Shown in pieces: positions 1 through 7,191 of a DNA stretch of 64,000 nt; position 1 is the stretch's first letter; each line of letters opens with the position of its first letter. Below the pieces are notes generated by a model. The model did no database searches, was not told the DNA's origin, and was given only the letters and a program-made list of their open reading frames with translations. This stretch comes from Chishuiella changwenlii (GTDB lineage Bacteria; Bacteroidota; Bacteroidia; Flavobacteriales; Weeksellaceae): the NCBI RefSeq assembly GCF_900142565.1, contig NZ_FRBH01000007.1, positions 124,001 to 188,000 of the forward strand, read 5' to 3'. Both the position numbers and the translations under genes were made by a program.

Positions 1-79
1 GATGGTTGGAGTTGTAATTATCTTAGCCTTAATGGTATTCATTTTTGGGAATGATATTGTAAATATGATTTTTAAATAA
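1..79 (+). CDS. rseP: C-terminal end of probable RseP site-2 protease (partial)
   Basis: The window opens inside a reading frame whose last 25 or so codons encode a hydrophobic helix followed by FGNDIVNMIFK and TAA. A final transmembrane helix running into an N-D-(I/F) tail is typical of the C-terminus of RIP metalloproteases of the RseP family; E. coli RseP ends in a similar NDFSRL. The 5' part, including the HExxH zinc site, lies outside the window, so the name rests on a short tail only. It could be another small membrane protein end. Confidence 0.5.
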   Translation, partial: MVGVVIILALMVFIFGNDIVNMIFK

Positions 80-94
80 AATTTAAAATATTTT

Positions 95-124
95 TTGTGG
101 GTGTCAAAAATCCTATTATATTTG
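95..124 (+). promoter_or_regulatory. Bacteroidota-type promoter for tandem tRNA-Asn genes
   Basis: A TTG at 95-97 is separated by 19 nt from TATATTTG at 117-124, an exact match to the TTG / TAnnTTTG consensus of Bacteroidota sigma-A promoters. It lies about 20 nt before the first tRNA-Asn gene. Confidence 0.75.
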
Positions 125-144
125 CACCCACAATTAAGCAACAT

Positions 145-218
145 TCCTCCTTAGCTCAGTTGGTTAGAGCATCTGACTGTTAATCAGAGGGTCCTTGGTT
201 CGAGCCCAAGAGGAGGAG
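145..218 (+). tRNA. tRNA-Asn (GTT), copy 1
   Basis: A 74-nt cloverleaf: acceptor stem TCCTCCT / AGGAGGA, D-arm TAGCTCAGTTGGTTAGAGC, anticodon stem-loop TCTGA-CTGTTAA-TCAGA with anticodon GTT, and a T-arm with GGTTCGAGCC. G is the discriminator base. CCA is not encoded. Confidence 0.96.
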
Positions 219-270
219 CTTTTTTAGTGAAAAGTCAAACAAAGACTTAAAAATAAAAAATATCGGATTT

Positions 271-344
271 TCCTCCTTAGCTCAGTTGGTTAGAGCATCT
301 GACTGTTAATCAGAGGGTCCTTGGTTCGAGCCCAAGAGGAGGAG
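271..344 (+). tRNA. tRNA-Asn (GTT), copy 2
   Basis: The 74 nt match copy 1 base for base, including anticodon GTT. The 52-nt spacer contains no obvious promoter, so both copies are probably processed from one transcript that ends at the hairpin just downstream. Confidence 0.96.
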
Positions 345-350
345 CAAAAA

Positions 351-376
351 GACAATCAAATTGATTGTCTTTTTTT
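351..376 (+). terminator. Intrinsic terminator of the tRNA-Asn pair
   Basis: A 9-bp stem (GACAATCAA / TTGATTGTC) followed directly by a run of seven T, starting six nt after the second tRNA. Confidence 0.85.
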
Positions 377-381
377 ATGTC

Positions 382-410
382 TTGTAACTAAATAAGTTAG
401 AATATTTTTG
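382..410 (+). promoter_or_regulatory. Promoter of the fluoride riboswitch transcript
   Basis: TTG at 382-384, an 18-nt spacer, then TATTTTTG at 403-410, fitting the Bacteroidota consensus. Transcription would start about 30 nt ahead of the aptamer. Confidence 0.65.
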
Positions 411-447
411 CAATAAAAAAATATTGATTAGCTTTACATAACAAAAT

Positions 448-536
448 AGGAAATGGTGTTCTTCCTAAACCAAACCGCTTTATAATAGCTGATGACGCCT
501 GATTATTAATAAAATAAACACTATTAATCAGGAGAG
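448..536 (+). promoter_or_regulatory. Fluoride (crcB-type) riboswitch with translational expression platform
   Basis: The aptamer at 448-500 has the fluoride fold: a GGAA/TTCC stem enclosing ATGGTGTTC, then AAACCGC, then GCTGATGACGCCT. GGTGT (454-458) can form the pseudoknot with ACGCC (495-499). The same CC begins a hairpin (498-505 with 525-532) that buries the ribosome-binding AGGAG at 530-534, five nt before the start codon. Pseudoknot and hairpin are mutually exclusive, so fluoride should expose the site and turn translation on. The downstream gene, a CLC-F-type transporter, is a classic target of this class. Confidence 0.92.
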
Positions 537-538
537 TT

Positions 539-1807
539 ATGTCAAATTTTCAACAAAAAGAATCAGCAACAAAAAAATCACAACTTTATTTTAAGTTATT
601 TTTTAAAAAATACCCAGCAATTCTCTTTATCATCAAGTGGAGCTTAATAAGTAGTATATTAGGTATTTTTATAGGTTCAGCATCTGCAGGGTTCTTAGTA
701 TCGCTAAATTGGGTTACCAACTTTAGAGAAGAACATTTATGGATAATTGCTTTACTTCCTTTAGCAGGTTTATTAATAGGATTAGCCTATTATTACTCTG
801 GTAAAGATATAGAAGGAGGAAATAATTTAATTATTGATACAATCCATCATCCTAAAGAAACAATTCCTTTTAAAATGGCTCCTTATGTTTATCTTGGAAC
901 TATTATTACCCATCTTTTTGGTGGTTCTGCTGGTAGGGAAGGGACAGCAATACAAATGGCTGGAGCAATAGGAGATCAGTTTGGTAAATTATTCAAGCTA
1001 AATAAAGAGGATCGTATAACACTTCTTATATGTTCTATTGCTGCTGGATTTGGGTCTGTATTTGGAACGCCCTTGGCGGGAGCAATTTTTGGATTAGAAT
1101 TATTTTTAATTGGTAGAATTAGATACAATGCTATTTTTCCTGCTTTTGCATCGGCAATTTTAGCAGATTTAGTAACTAATATATGGCAAGTAGATCATAC
1201 TCATTATGCGATAGATTTTGTTCCCAAATTAAGTATACTGCCAATTTTCTATAGTGTAATAGCAGGATGTTTATTCGGGCTATGTGCAGCATCTTTTAGT
1301 AAGATTATTCATTTTTCAACTAAGTTATTTAAATCAAAAATATCATATCCACCACTTCGCCCATTTGTAGGTGGAATTATTGTGGCTCTTGCAGTTTTAA
1401 TACTAGGAACAACAAAGTACATTGGTTTGGGAATTCCAACAATTCAGCAATCTTTTCATGAACAACTTCCTGTTTACGACTTTGCAATAAAAATGATGCT
1501 TACGATTATAACACTTTCGGCAGGTTTTAAAGGAGGAGAAGTAACGCCTTTGTTTTTTATTGGTGCTACGTTAGGAAGTGCATTATCTTTATTTATTCCA
1601 TTACCAACAGCGCTTTTGGCTGGTATGGGATTTGTAGCTGTTTTTGCCGGTGCAACAAATACACCATTAGCATGTATTCTTATGGCGATAGAACTTTTTG
1701 GATCTGAGTGTGGAGTATATGTTGCAATTGCTTGTGTTGTTTCTTATTTACTATCTGGAGAAAAAGGGATTTATTCTTCACAAAGAATAGAAGAGTCAAA
1801 ATTCTAA
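539..1807 (+). CDS. CLC-F-type fluoride/proton antiporter
   Basis: This is a CLC chloride-channel-family membrane protein of 422 aa with about ten hydrophobic helices. Residues 132-136 read GREGT, holding the gating glutamate (E134) of the family. The usual GSGIP anion motif is replaced by GGNNL near 93-97, and a later loop reads GGEVTPLFFIGA; these variants fit the fluoride-exporting branch rather than ordinary chloride channels. The fluoride riboswitch directly upstream supports the role: expelling F- that enters the cell as HF. The ATG at 539 is chosen because the sequestered AGGAG lies just before it. Assignment to the CLC-F branch is an inference from motifs plus riboswitch and is strong. 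Confidence 0.9.
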   Translation: MSNFQQKESATKKSQLYFKLFFKKYPAILFIIKWSLISSILGIFIGSASAGFLVSLNWVTNFREEHLWIIALLPLAGLLIGLAYYYSGKDIEGGNNLIIDTIHHPKETIPFKMAPYVYLGTIITHLFGGSAGREGTAIQMAGAIGDQFGKLFKLNKEDRITLLICSIAAGFGSVFGTPLAGAIFGLELFLIGRIRYNAIFPAFASAILADLVTNIWQVDHTHYAIDFVPKLSILPIFYSVIAGCLFGLCAASFSKIIHFSTKLFKSKISYPPLRPFVGGIIVALAVLILGTTKYIGLGIPTIQQSFHEQLPVYDFAIKMMLTIITLSAGFKGGEVTPLFFIGATLGSALSLFIPLPTALLAGMGFVAVFAGATNTPLACILMAIELFGSECGVYVAIACVVSYLLSGEKGIYSSQRIEESKF

Positions 1808-1873
1808 ATAATTATCTACCGTTTAAAAGAATAGGATAGCTTTAAATTTATAAAACGATTTAAAAATCATTTT

Positions 1874-2455
1874 ATGAATCATAAATTATTCTCTACACTA
1901 TTAATTATTATTAGTTTGTTTTTTGTTAAAACTAATGCCCAAACAATCTTTCAATCGGGAGAAGTTCTTTTTATGAAGCCTGGAGATATCAAGAATGGGT
2001 TCTCTCGTGGTGATTCTGTTGATGTTATGATAAAGGTAATAGGAAAACCAGATGATATAATTACTGAATTTTTTGCAATAGATGATGCCTATGGAGAAAT
2101 CTACTGTTACCAGAGTAATGAAATTTATGTTATAAATAATCAAATAAACAGTATTTCAGTTTATGATGATACGATAGCTTTTGGTATTATAAATAAATTT
2201 CAATTAAAGGTTGGAGATAAAATAAAAGAATTTAATTATACTCGAGTTGATATAAATAAATTCGATAAAAGTGGAGCATACAACGATTTTAAACCTATTA
2301 CTTATGAAAAAGGACGGGCTTATAATTTAGATTATGATGCGTATTTTAGTCCAGAATTTTTTTATTACAAAGATGTAAGATTAGATTTAGGATTTACAAT
2401 CCTTTTTAAAGATGATCGAGTCCTGTTTATTTCAATGTATGATTATGATTGTTAA
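1874..2455 (+). CDS. Secreted protein of unknown function
   Basis: The 193-aa protein begins with a typical signal peptide (hydrophobic residues 8-18, then KTNAQT with a likely cut near residue 22). The rest is rich in Asp, Tyr and Phe with no cysteine pattern or catalytic motif I recognise apart from one Cys near residue 104 and a final Cys. The alternation of short beta-type segments suggests a periplasmic or surface domain. It stands alone between the fluoride exporter (66 nt upstream) and the operon starting at 2551. No function can be assigned. Confidence 0.75.
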   Translation: MNHKLFSTLLIIISLFFVKTNAQTIFQSGEVLFMKPGDIKNGFSRGDSVDVMIKVIGKPDDIITEFFAIDDAYGEIYCYQSNEIYVINNQINSISVYDDTIAFGIINKFQLKVGDKIKEFNYTRVDINKFDKSGAYNDFKPITYEKGRAYNLDYDAYFSPEFFYYKDVRLDLGFTILFKDDRVLFISMYDYDC

Positions 2456-2517
2456 AAAACTTGCGTAAAACAATAATAAAACAGAGTGTGTTTTTTCAAT
2501 ATACTAAAAAACTCAAT

Positions 2518-2525
2518 TATATTTG
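2518..2525 (+). promoter_or_regulatory. Promoter -7 element of the 2551-5237 operon
   Basis: TATATTTG matches TAnnTTTG exactly and lies 25 nt before the first gene. A clear TTG at the -33 position is not visible; only a T-rich stretch is present there. Confidence 0.5.
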
Positions 2526-2550
2526 TTTGTGATGATTAACACATTATTAT

Positions 2551-2736
2551 ATGAAAAAGAAATTGAGTATACCCTTACTAATTATCTTAATAATTATTGG
2601 AAGTGCAATTTATAGGAATTTCAATTTTGAGACCATGAAATTTGAAAAATTTTGGTTAGGAATTTTATATATTTTCACGCTTCTACTTACATTATTTTTG
2701 ATGCTATATTCATATAAAAAGAATTTACAGAAATAG
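2551..2736 (+). CDS. Small two-helix membrane protein, unknown function
   Basis: A 61-aa protein with two hydrophobic segments (about residues 5-20 and 36-54) joined by a short polar loop, and a Lys-rich C-terminus. It is preceded by a good -7 promoter element, and the next gene starts 8 nt after its stop, so it is probably the first gene of an operon with the CrtA-like protein. No family is recognised. Confidence 0.6.
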   Translation: MKKKLSIPLLIILIIIGSAIYRNFNFETMKFEKFWLGILYIFTLLLTLFLMLYSYKKNLQK

Positions 2737-2744
2737 ATAATCGA

Positions 2745-3434
2745 ATGTTGTTTACTTATCACATTGTAAAACTACCTTTAATCTCGGCGATAAGAATTCT
2801 TTTTTTTCCGCCTAAACATACTAATGGGTTAATACAGGCAGAAATAATGTCTGGAATGACTTTAGGAGCTCCTGTTTATTCAATTTCTAGAATTTTGACA
2901 AGACAAATTGTGATGTTTGCCCAATGGAAAGATGAAGAAAGTCTTGAACATTTTTTACAAACAAAACCTTTTGGAAAAAAGTTAACAAAAGGATGGTATG
3001 TAAAATTGTTATTTCTAAGACAATGGGGAACGATTTCTGGATTCGAAATTCCTAAACATGAAATTGAAATTGAAAAAATGGATACAACTGTTGTTGCTGT
3101 AACAATTGCACGAATGAAACTTTTAGAAATACCTCGATTTATTCGTTGGGGAATTCCTGTAGAAAAATTAGTTCGCGATCATAAAGGGACAACATTGTCT
3201 CTAGCTTCAATACGTTTTCCTAGAACAATTTCTACTTTTTCTATATGGAAAACTCAACAAGAAATGCTTGAAATGGTTAGTGGACATAGTAAAGTCGAAA
3301 AACCAAAAAGACATCTTGATGCGATGAAAGAAAGAAATAGAAAAGATTTTCATGTAGAATTTACAACTCTAAGGTTTCAACCATTAGAAGAGTATGGAAG
3401 TTGGAAGGGGAAAAGTACTTATACTCAAAAATGA
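2745..3434 (+). CDS. CrtA/spheroidene-monooxygenase-like protein
   Basis: The 229-aa soluble protein resembles the spheroidene monooxygenase (CrtA)-like family of dimeric alpha/beta-barrel proteins: an N-terminal segment with an MSGMTLGAP turn, then VMFAQWKDEESLEHFL, and a second half-repeat with ISTFSIWKTQQEMLEMV, as if two ferredoxin-like halves were fused. In purple bacteria CrtA oxidises carotenoids, but no carotenoid gene lies nearby, so the substrate here is unknown. Its stop overlaps the start of the next gene (ATGA at 3431-3434), indicating translational coupling. Confidence 0.5.
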   Translation: MLFTYHIVKLPLISAIRILFFPPKHTNGLIQAEIMSGMTLGAPVYSISRILTRQIVMFAQWKDEESLEHFLQTKPFGKKLTKGWYVKLLFLRQWGTISGFEIPKHEIEIEKMDTTVVAVTIARMKLLEIPRFIRWGIPVEKLVRDHKGTTLSLASIRFPRTISTFSIWKTQQEMLEMVSGHSKVEKPKRHLDAMKERNRKDFHVEFTTLRFQPLEEYGSWKGKSTYTQK

Positions 3435-4303
3435 AAGTGAATTTAGCATACACCATGCAACAGTTTCAAGATTGGTTTACTCAGCAATGGGTAATCTTAT
3501 CTGGTAGACAATTTGATCCAATCAATTATTCATGGCTAATTGGTCCATTTGGTAACCTTAACGGAATTGGAGAAGTTTTTATTAATGAATTAGCTGCAAC
3601 TGAAAATTTAATCATTAAAAGAAATACTGAATCAACAGGTTTATTATCTTCAATTCAATTACTTGATTTTAAAGAAGATGAATTGAATAATCTGTCAAGA
3701 AAAGTAATTGATTTTTATGAAAATACATCAGATTATGAACTTCAATTTTTAGTAAAATGGAACCCATTTTTTATACCATTTGGTTACATTGTAAATAGAC
3801 TATTTAGTAAAAGAATAAATCAATTAAATATTCCCATTCGTAATCTTAAAAATTCAGAAGCAATTACAAGTGAAATTATATCGTTAATTTCTCCAGATAA
3901 TCAGCAAGTTAAATATACCATTTGGTTAAGAAAATTTAAAAGCTCAAATAGAATTATTTATTCAGGTGTTTATGGAACTTGTAAACTTCCTTCAGGTAGA
4001 ACATGTATAAAAGCAGTTTTTCCTTTACCAAAAGGTAATGCTACTGTAATTTTAAATCCATCAGTTGGGAATAATGGTGAATTGATTTTAGATTCTTCTG
4101 GTAAGAAATATGGTGATGCAGGTTTCTATTTTTTATTGAATGATAGAGGAGGAAATTATTGGAGCAGATTTGTATCAACTTTTAAAGATAAATTAGTTGT
4201 CTATGAAGATGAGAATGGTTCTTTATATGCAAAACAAAATTTAGAAATATGGAAGAATAATGTTGCAACATTTACCTATAAAATAATTCTTAAAAATGAT
4301 TAA
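3431..4303 (+). CDS. Conserved hypothetical protein in the 2551-5237 operon
   Basis: A protein of about 290 aa, chosen to start at ATG 3431 because this ATG overlaps the TGA of the previous gene; an earlier in-frame ATG at 3401 would overlap it by 34 nt. There is no signal peptide. Residues about 35-55 hold WLIGPFGNLNGIG, and a weakly hydrophobic segment near residue 115 (PFFIPFGYIVNRLF) may touch the membrane. The C-terminal half carries Gly-rich turns (LPKGNATVIL, LNDRGGNYW). I do not recognise the family. The last 8 nt overlap the hydrolase gene. Confidence 0.65.
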   Translation: MKVNLAYTMQQFQDWFTQQWVILSGRQFDPINYSWLIGPFGNLNGIGEVFINELAATENLIIKRNTESTGLLSSIQLLDFKEDELNNLSRKVIDFYENTSDYELQFLVKWNPFFIPFGYIVNRLFSKRINQLNIPIRNLKNSEAITSEIISLISPDNQQVKYTIWLRKFKSSNRIIYSGVYGTCKLPSGRTCIKAVFPLPKGNATVILNPSVGNNGELILDSSGKKYGDAGFYFLLNDRGGNYWSRFVSTFKDKLVVYEDENGSLYAKQNLEIWKNNVATFTYKIILKND

Positions 4304-5237
4304 AAGAATACTAAAATATTTAATTTATAGTTTATTGGTATCATTTGTTTTGCTTAATGTAATTACAATATTCCATGCATATAAATTCACTCATTTTTTA
4401 CAAAAAGATGATTCGAACAGAACCAAATCACCTGCTGAGCTAAGTATTTTAGAGAAAATTCCATTATTATTTTTTGGAGTTAATAATCCAAAACCAAATT
4501 TTAAAGGAGAAATTCCTGCAAATTATAGCAGTAAAAAAATTAATAGTAATGTTGAGTTAGAAATATGGGAAAATATTATCCCTAATTCCAAAGGAACAGT
4601 TTTACTTTTTCATGGCTATTCTTCAGAAAAATCATCACTACTAAAGAATGCGGCATATTTTAATGAGTTAGGATATTCTACTGTTTTAACTGACTTTATG
4701 GGATGCGGAAATTCTGAAGGAAATACGACTACTATTGGGTTTTATGAAGCTGAAAATGTAAAAGCGGTTTACAATTATGCACATCTTAAAACTGAAAACA
4801 TTATTCTATATGGAAATTCTATGGGTGCCGTTTCTATAATGAAAGCAATCTCAGATTTCGATATTCAACCTAAAAAAGTAATTATAGAATGTCCTTTTGG
4901 AACAATGTATCAAACAGTTGAAAATAGATTTGAGAATATGAATGTTCCTACATTTCCTATGGCATATATGTTGACGTTTTGGGGAGGAGTTATAAACGGA
5001 TTTTGGGCTTTTGACCATAATCCAGAAGAATATGCTAAAAATATCTCTCAACCTATATTATTAATGTATGGAGCAAAAGACAAAAATGTGAAAACTTTTG
5101 AAACAGAAAATATTTTTAAGAATATTAAATCGAAAGATAAAAAATTAAAGATATTTAAGTCTGCTGGTCATGAAAATTATCTTAATCGATTTTGTGATGA
5201 ATGGGAAGAATCGATATCAAACTTTGTAACTAATTAA
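4296..5237 (+). CDS. Alpha/beta hydrolase, membrane-anchored
   Basis: The 313-aa protein has an N-terminal transmembrane anchor (about residues 8-28) followed by an alpha/beta-hydrolase domain. The oxyanion HG is at 106-107, the nucleophile elbow GNSMG at 173-177 (Ser175), with Asp262 (GAKD) and His292 (SAGHENYL) completing a catalytic triad. The layout fits serine esterases or lipases of the BEM46/YfhR-like type; the substrate is unknown. It is the last gene of the overlapping operon and converges on meaB, 10 nt away, with no obvious terminator between them. Confidence 0.8.
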   Translation: MIKRILKYLIYSLLVSFVLLNVITIFHAYKFTHFLQKDDSNRTKSPAELSILEKIPLLFFGVNNPKPNFKGEIPANYSSKKINSNVELEIWENIIPNSKGTVLLFHGYSSEKSSLLKNAAYFNELGYSTVLTDFMGCGNSEGNTTTIGFYEAENVKAVYNYAHLKTENIILYGNSMGAVSIMKAISDFDIQPKKVIIECPFGTMYQTVENRFENMNVPTFPMAYMLTFWGGVINGFWAFDHNPEEYAKNISQPILLMYGAKDKNVKTFETENIFKNIKSKDKKLKIFKSAGHENYLNRFCDEWEESISNFVTN

Positions 5238-5247
5238 TTCGAAAAAT

Positions 5248-6207
5248 TTATTCAAGATGTTGATTATTCAACCAATTCTTAGCCATTTCGAACGCTGAAA
5301 TAGTTTTATCTTGACTAATTGGATGCTCTTTCAATTTTTTAATAAACTTTTGCTGAATCAAATCAAAAGCATAACGCTCGGCTTGTTTTAATTGTTGCTC
5401 TTCTCTATTTTTTTGAAAGTAGTTATTTTCATAAATAAATAAATAATATTCATTTATCAAATCCCATAGTTCGGGAATTCCTTTACCTATTAACCCAGAA
5501 CCAATAATAGATTTTCTTTTCCATTGAGAAGCTTTTGTAGGAAGAAATTGTAATGAACGCACAATATCCAGCTTTGCATCTTTTACTAATTTTTCCTGAA
5601 AAGTATCTGCTTTGTTTACAAAAATTAAATCCGCCATTTCCATTATGCCTCTTTTTATTCCTTGTAAATCGTCACCAGAACCAGGAAGTTGTAAAAAAAC
5701 AAATAAATCTGTTATTTCATTTACTAAAGTTTCTGATTGTCCAACGCCAACAGTTTCTATAATTACCGTATCAAAGCCAGCAGCTTCGCATAATAGGATA
5801 GCTTCGTAAGTTCGAGAAGTAATTCCACCCAACGATCCATTAGAAGCGCTAGGACGAATAAATGCATTTTCTTCTCGTGCCAAATCTTCCATTCTTGTTT
5901 TGTCTCCCAAAATACTTCCTTTAGAAAGAGAACTACTTGGATCTACAGCTAAAATGGCTACTTTTTTACCTTGTTGAATGATGTATTTTCCTAAAGATTC
6001 TATAAATGTACTTTTTCCAACACCTGGAGTTCCAGTTATGGCAATTCTTTTAGATGTTTTAGAAGTTGGTAAAAGATGAATAATTTTATGAGCTAATTCT
6101 AAATGTTCTATACGACTACTTTCTGCAAGTGTAATTGCTCTGGAAAGAGCAAAACGATCTCCATTAATAATTTTTTGAGCAAGAAGTTCAGCATCAATTT
6201 TTTGCAT
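5248..6207 (-). CDS. meaB: MeaB-type GTPase, methylmalonyl-CoA mutase chaperone
   Basis: A 319-aa G3E-family P-loop GTPase (MeaB/ArgK). The Walker A motif GTPGVGKST lies at 59-67, followed by VDPSSSLSKGSILGDKTRM, which is diagnostic of MeaB, then the switch region ETVGVGQSE and the NKAD guanine-binding motif. The family protects and reloads adenosylcobalamin-dependent methylmalonyl-CoA mutase. The mutase genes are not in this window. Length matches the family. Confidence 0.93.
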   Translation of the reverse strand: MQKIDAELLAQKIINGDRFALSRAITLAESSRIEHLELAHKIIHLLPTSKTSKRIAITGTPGVGKSTFIESLGKYIIQQGKKVAILAVDPSSSLSKGSILGDKTRMEDLAREENAFIRPSASNGSLGGITSRTYEAILLCEAAGFDTVIIETVGVGQSETLVNEITDLFVFLQLPGSGDDLQGIKRGIMEMADLIFVNKADTFQEKLVKDAKLDIVRSLQFLPTKASQWKRKSIIGSGLIGKGIPELWDLINEYYLFIYENNYFQKNREEQQLKQAERYAFDLIQQKFIKKLKEHPISQDKTISAFEMAKNWLNNQHLE

Positions 6208-6294
6208 AAGAATAAATCTACTTTTAAAGATAAGTGCTCCAAAACAAATAAAAAAATATTCAGTTTTAAATTCGGTTATTTTATATAGTTCGTT

Positions 6295-6894
6295 TTAGTT
6301 CCTTTTTCTTTCTTCTTTTATTTTTTTGATATATACAGAAGGAGATTCGTCCATTATTTGGGTGAATATTGTAGTAAATGTACTGTGAGATGTAAATCCG
6401 CAATCGCTAGCTAAATAACCTATTTTAGTATTAATATACTGTGGTTCTGTAAGTAATCTATTTACAATATAATCAATTCTTAATTCATTAAGATAGTTAT
6501 TAAATTGCTTGTTGCGATGAATTTTAATAATTTCAGAAAGGTATTTAGTGTTGGTTTGGAATTGTTTTGAGAGAGAATTTAACGTAACATCTTTCCTTAA
6601 AAAGCCTCTATTTTTTTCGAATAGATCTAATTTTCTTAATATTTCTTTTTCTGTTTTAGATGAAATACTGATGTTTAACTGTGGTTCTTCCGCTTTTTTT
6701 TGAGGAATAATTATTGGTTCAGAAACTTCTATTTTAGTATTAATAGTTTCTTCTTTCTCCTCTATTTTAATTTCTTGGAAAGTAGTTAAATCTTTATCTT
6801 CTGTTTTCTTCTTTTTCTTAAAAAAGAGTAAATAGACTAGACCTACAATAATTAATAAAATAATAATTCCGATAACAATAATCCAACTATCCAT
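6295..6894 (-). CDS. Membrane-anchored AraC-type transcription regulator
   Basis: The 199-aa protein begins with one transmembrane helix (about residues 4-25), a Lys cluster, and an acidic/Glu-rich linker up to about residue 75. Residues 90-197 form an AraC/XylS double helix-turn-helix domain: VTLNSLSKQFQTNTKYLSEI as the first helix-turn-helix, and IGYLASDCGFTSHSTFTTIF as the conserved second one. A DNA-binding domain tethered to the inner membrane without a sensor domain is seen in Bacteroidota. Target genes are unknown. It lies between meaB and the feo genes. Confidence 0.85.
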   Translation of the reverse strand: MDSWIIVIGIIILLIIVGLVYLLFFKKKKKTEDKDLTTFQEIKIEEKEETINTKIEVSEPIIIPQKKAEEPQLNISISSKTEKEILRKLDLFEKNRGFLRKDVTLNSLSKQFQTNTKYLSEIIKIHRNKQFNNYLNELRIDYIVNRLLTEPQYINTKIGYLASDCGFTSHSTFTTIFTQIMDESPSVYIKKIKEERKRN

Positions 6895-6999
6895 TTATAA
6901 AATATAATTTTCTGAATTAATAAAAAATAACCACATGATTATCAGTAATGTAATTGATTAACATGTAGTTTATTTCAGTAAAAATACTTCGAAATTTTC

Positions 7000-7038
7000 A
7001 AATAAAAAAGGTTAGCAATTTGCTAACCTTTTTTATTT
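7000..7038 (-). terminator. Terminator of the feoAB transcript
   Basis: A nearly perfect stem of about 18 bp with core GGTTAGCAA / TTGCTAACC, flanked by A and T runs on both sides, so it could work in either direction. It overlaps the last codons and the stop (7023-7025) of the small FeoB-associated gene. Confidence 0.8.
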
Positions 7039-7187
7039 GAAATCTTTTGATCAGTTGCACATCCGCAACCTTTTGAGCATGAGCCTGCTTTTGAGCCAAA
7101 AGAATTTTTTATCATTTTGAAAATATACCAAACTGCAAATCCGAATAGAAAAGCAATAAAAATATATTGAATCCAGATATTGTCCAT
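7023..7187 (-). CDS. FeoB-associated Cys-rich membrane protein
   Basis: A 54-aa gene directly after feoB, with 4 nt between the feoB stop and its ATG. The protein has one transmembrane helix (about residues 5-23) followed by a cytoplasmic tail with a cysteine cluster, SCSKGCGC (residues 37-43). This layout matches the small FeoB-associated Cys-rich family, thought to assist ferrous iron uptake in place of FeoC. Its stop codon sits inside the operon terminator stem. Confidence 0.88.
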   Translation of the reverse strand: MDNIWIQYIFIAFLFGFAVWYIFKMIKNSFGSKAGSCSKGCGCATDQKISNKKG

Positions 7188-7191
7188 TTTT

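Noticed and set aside
3401-3430. An upstream ATG for the 3431 gene.
   Set aside because: It would create a 34-nt overlap with the CrtA-like gene; ATG 3431 gives a standard ATGA coupling.
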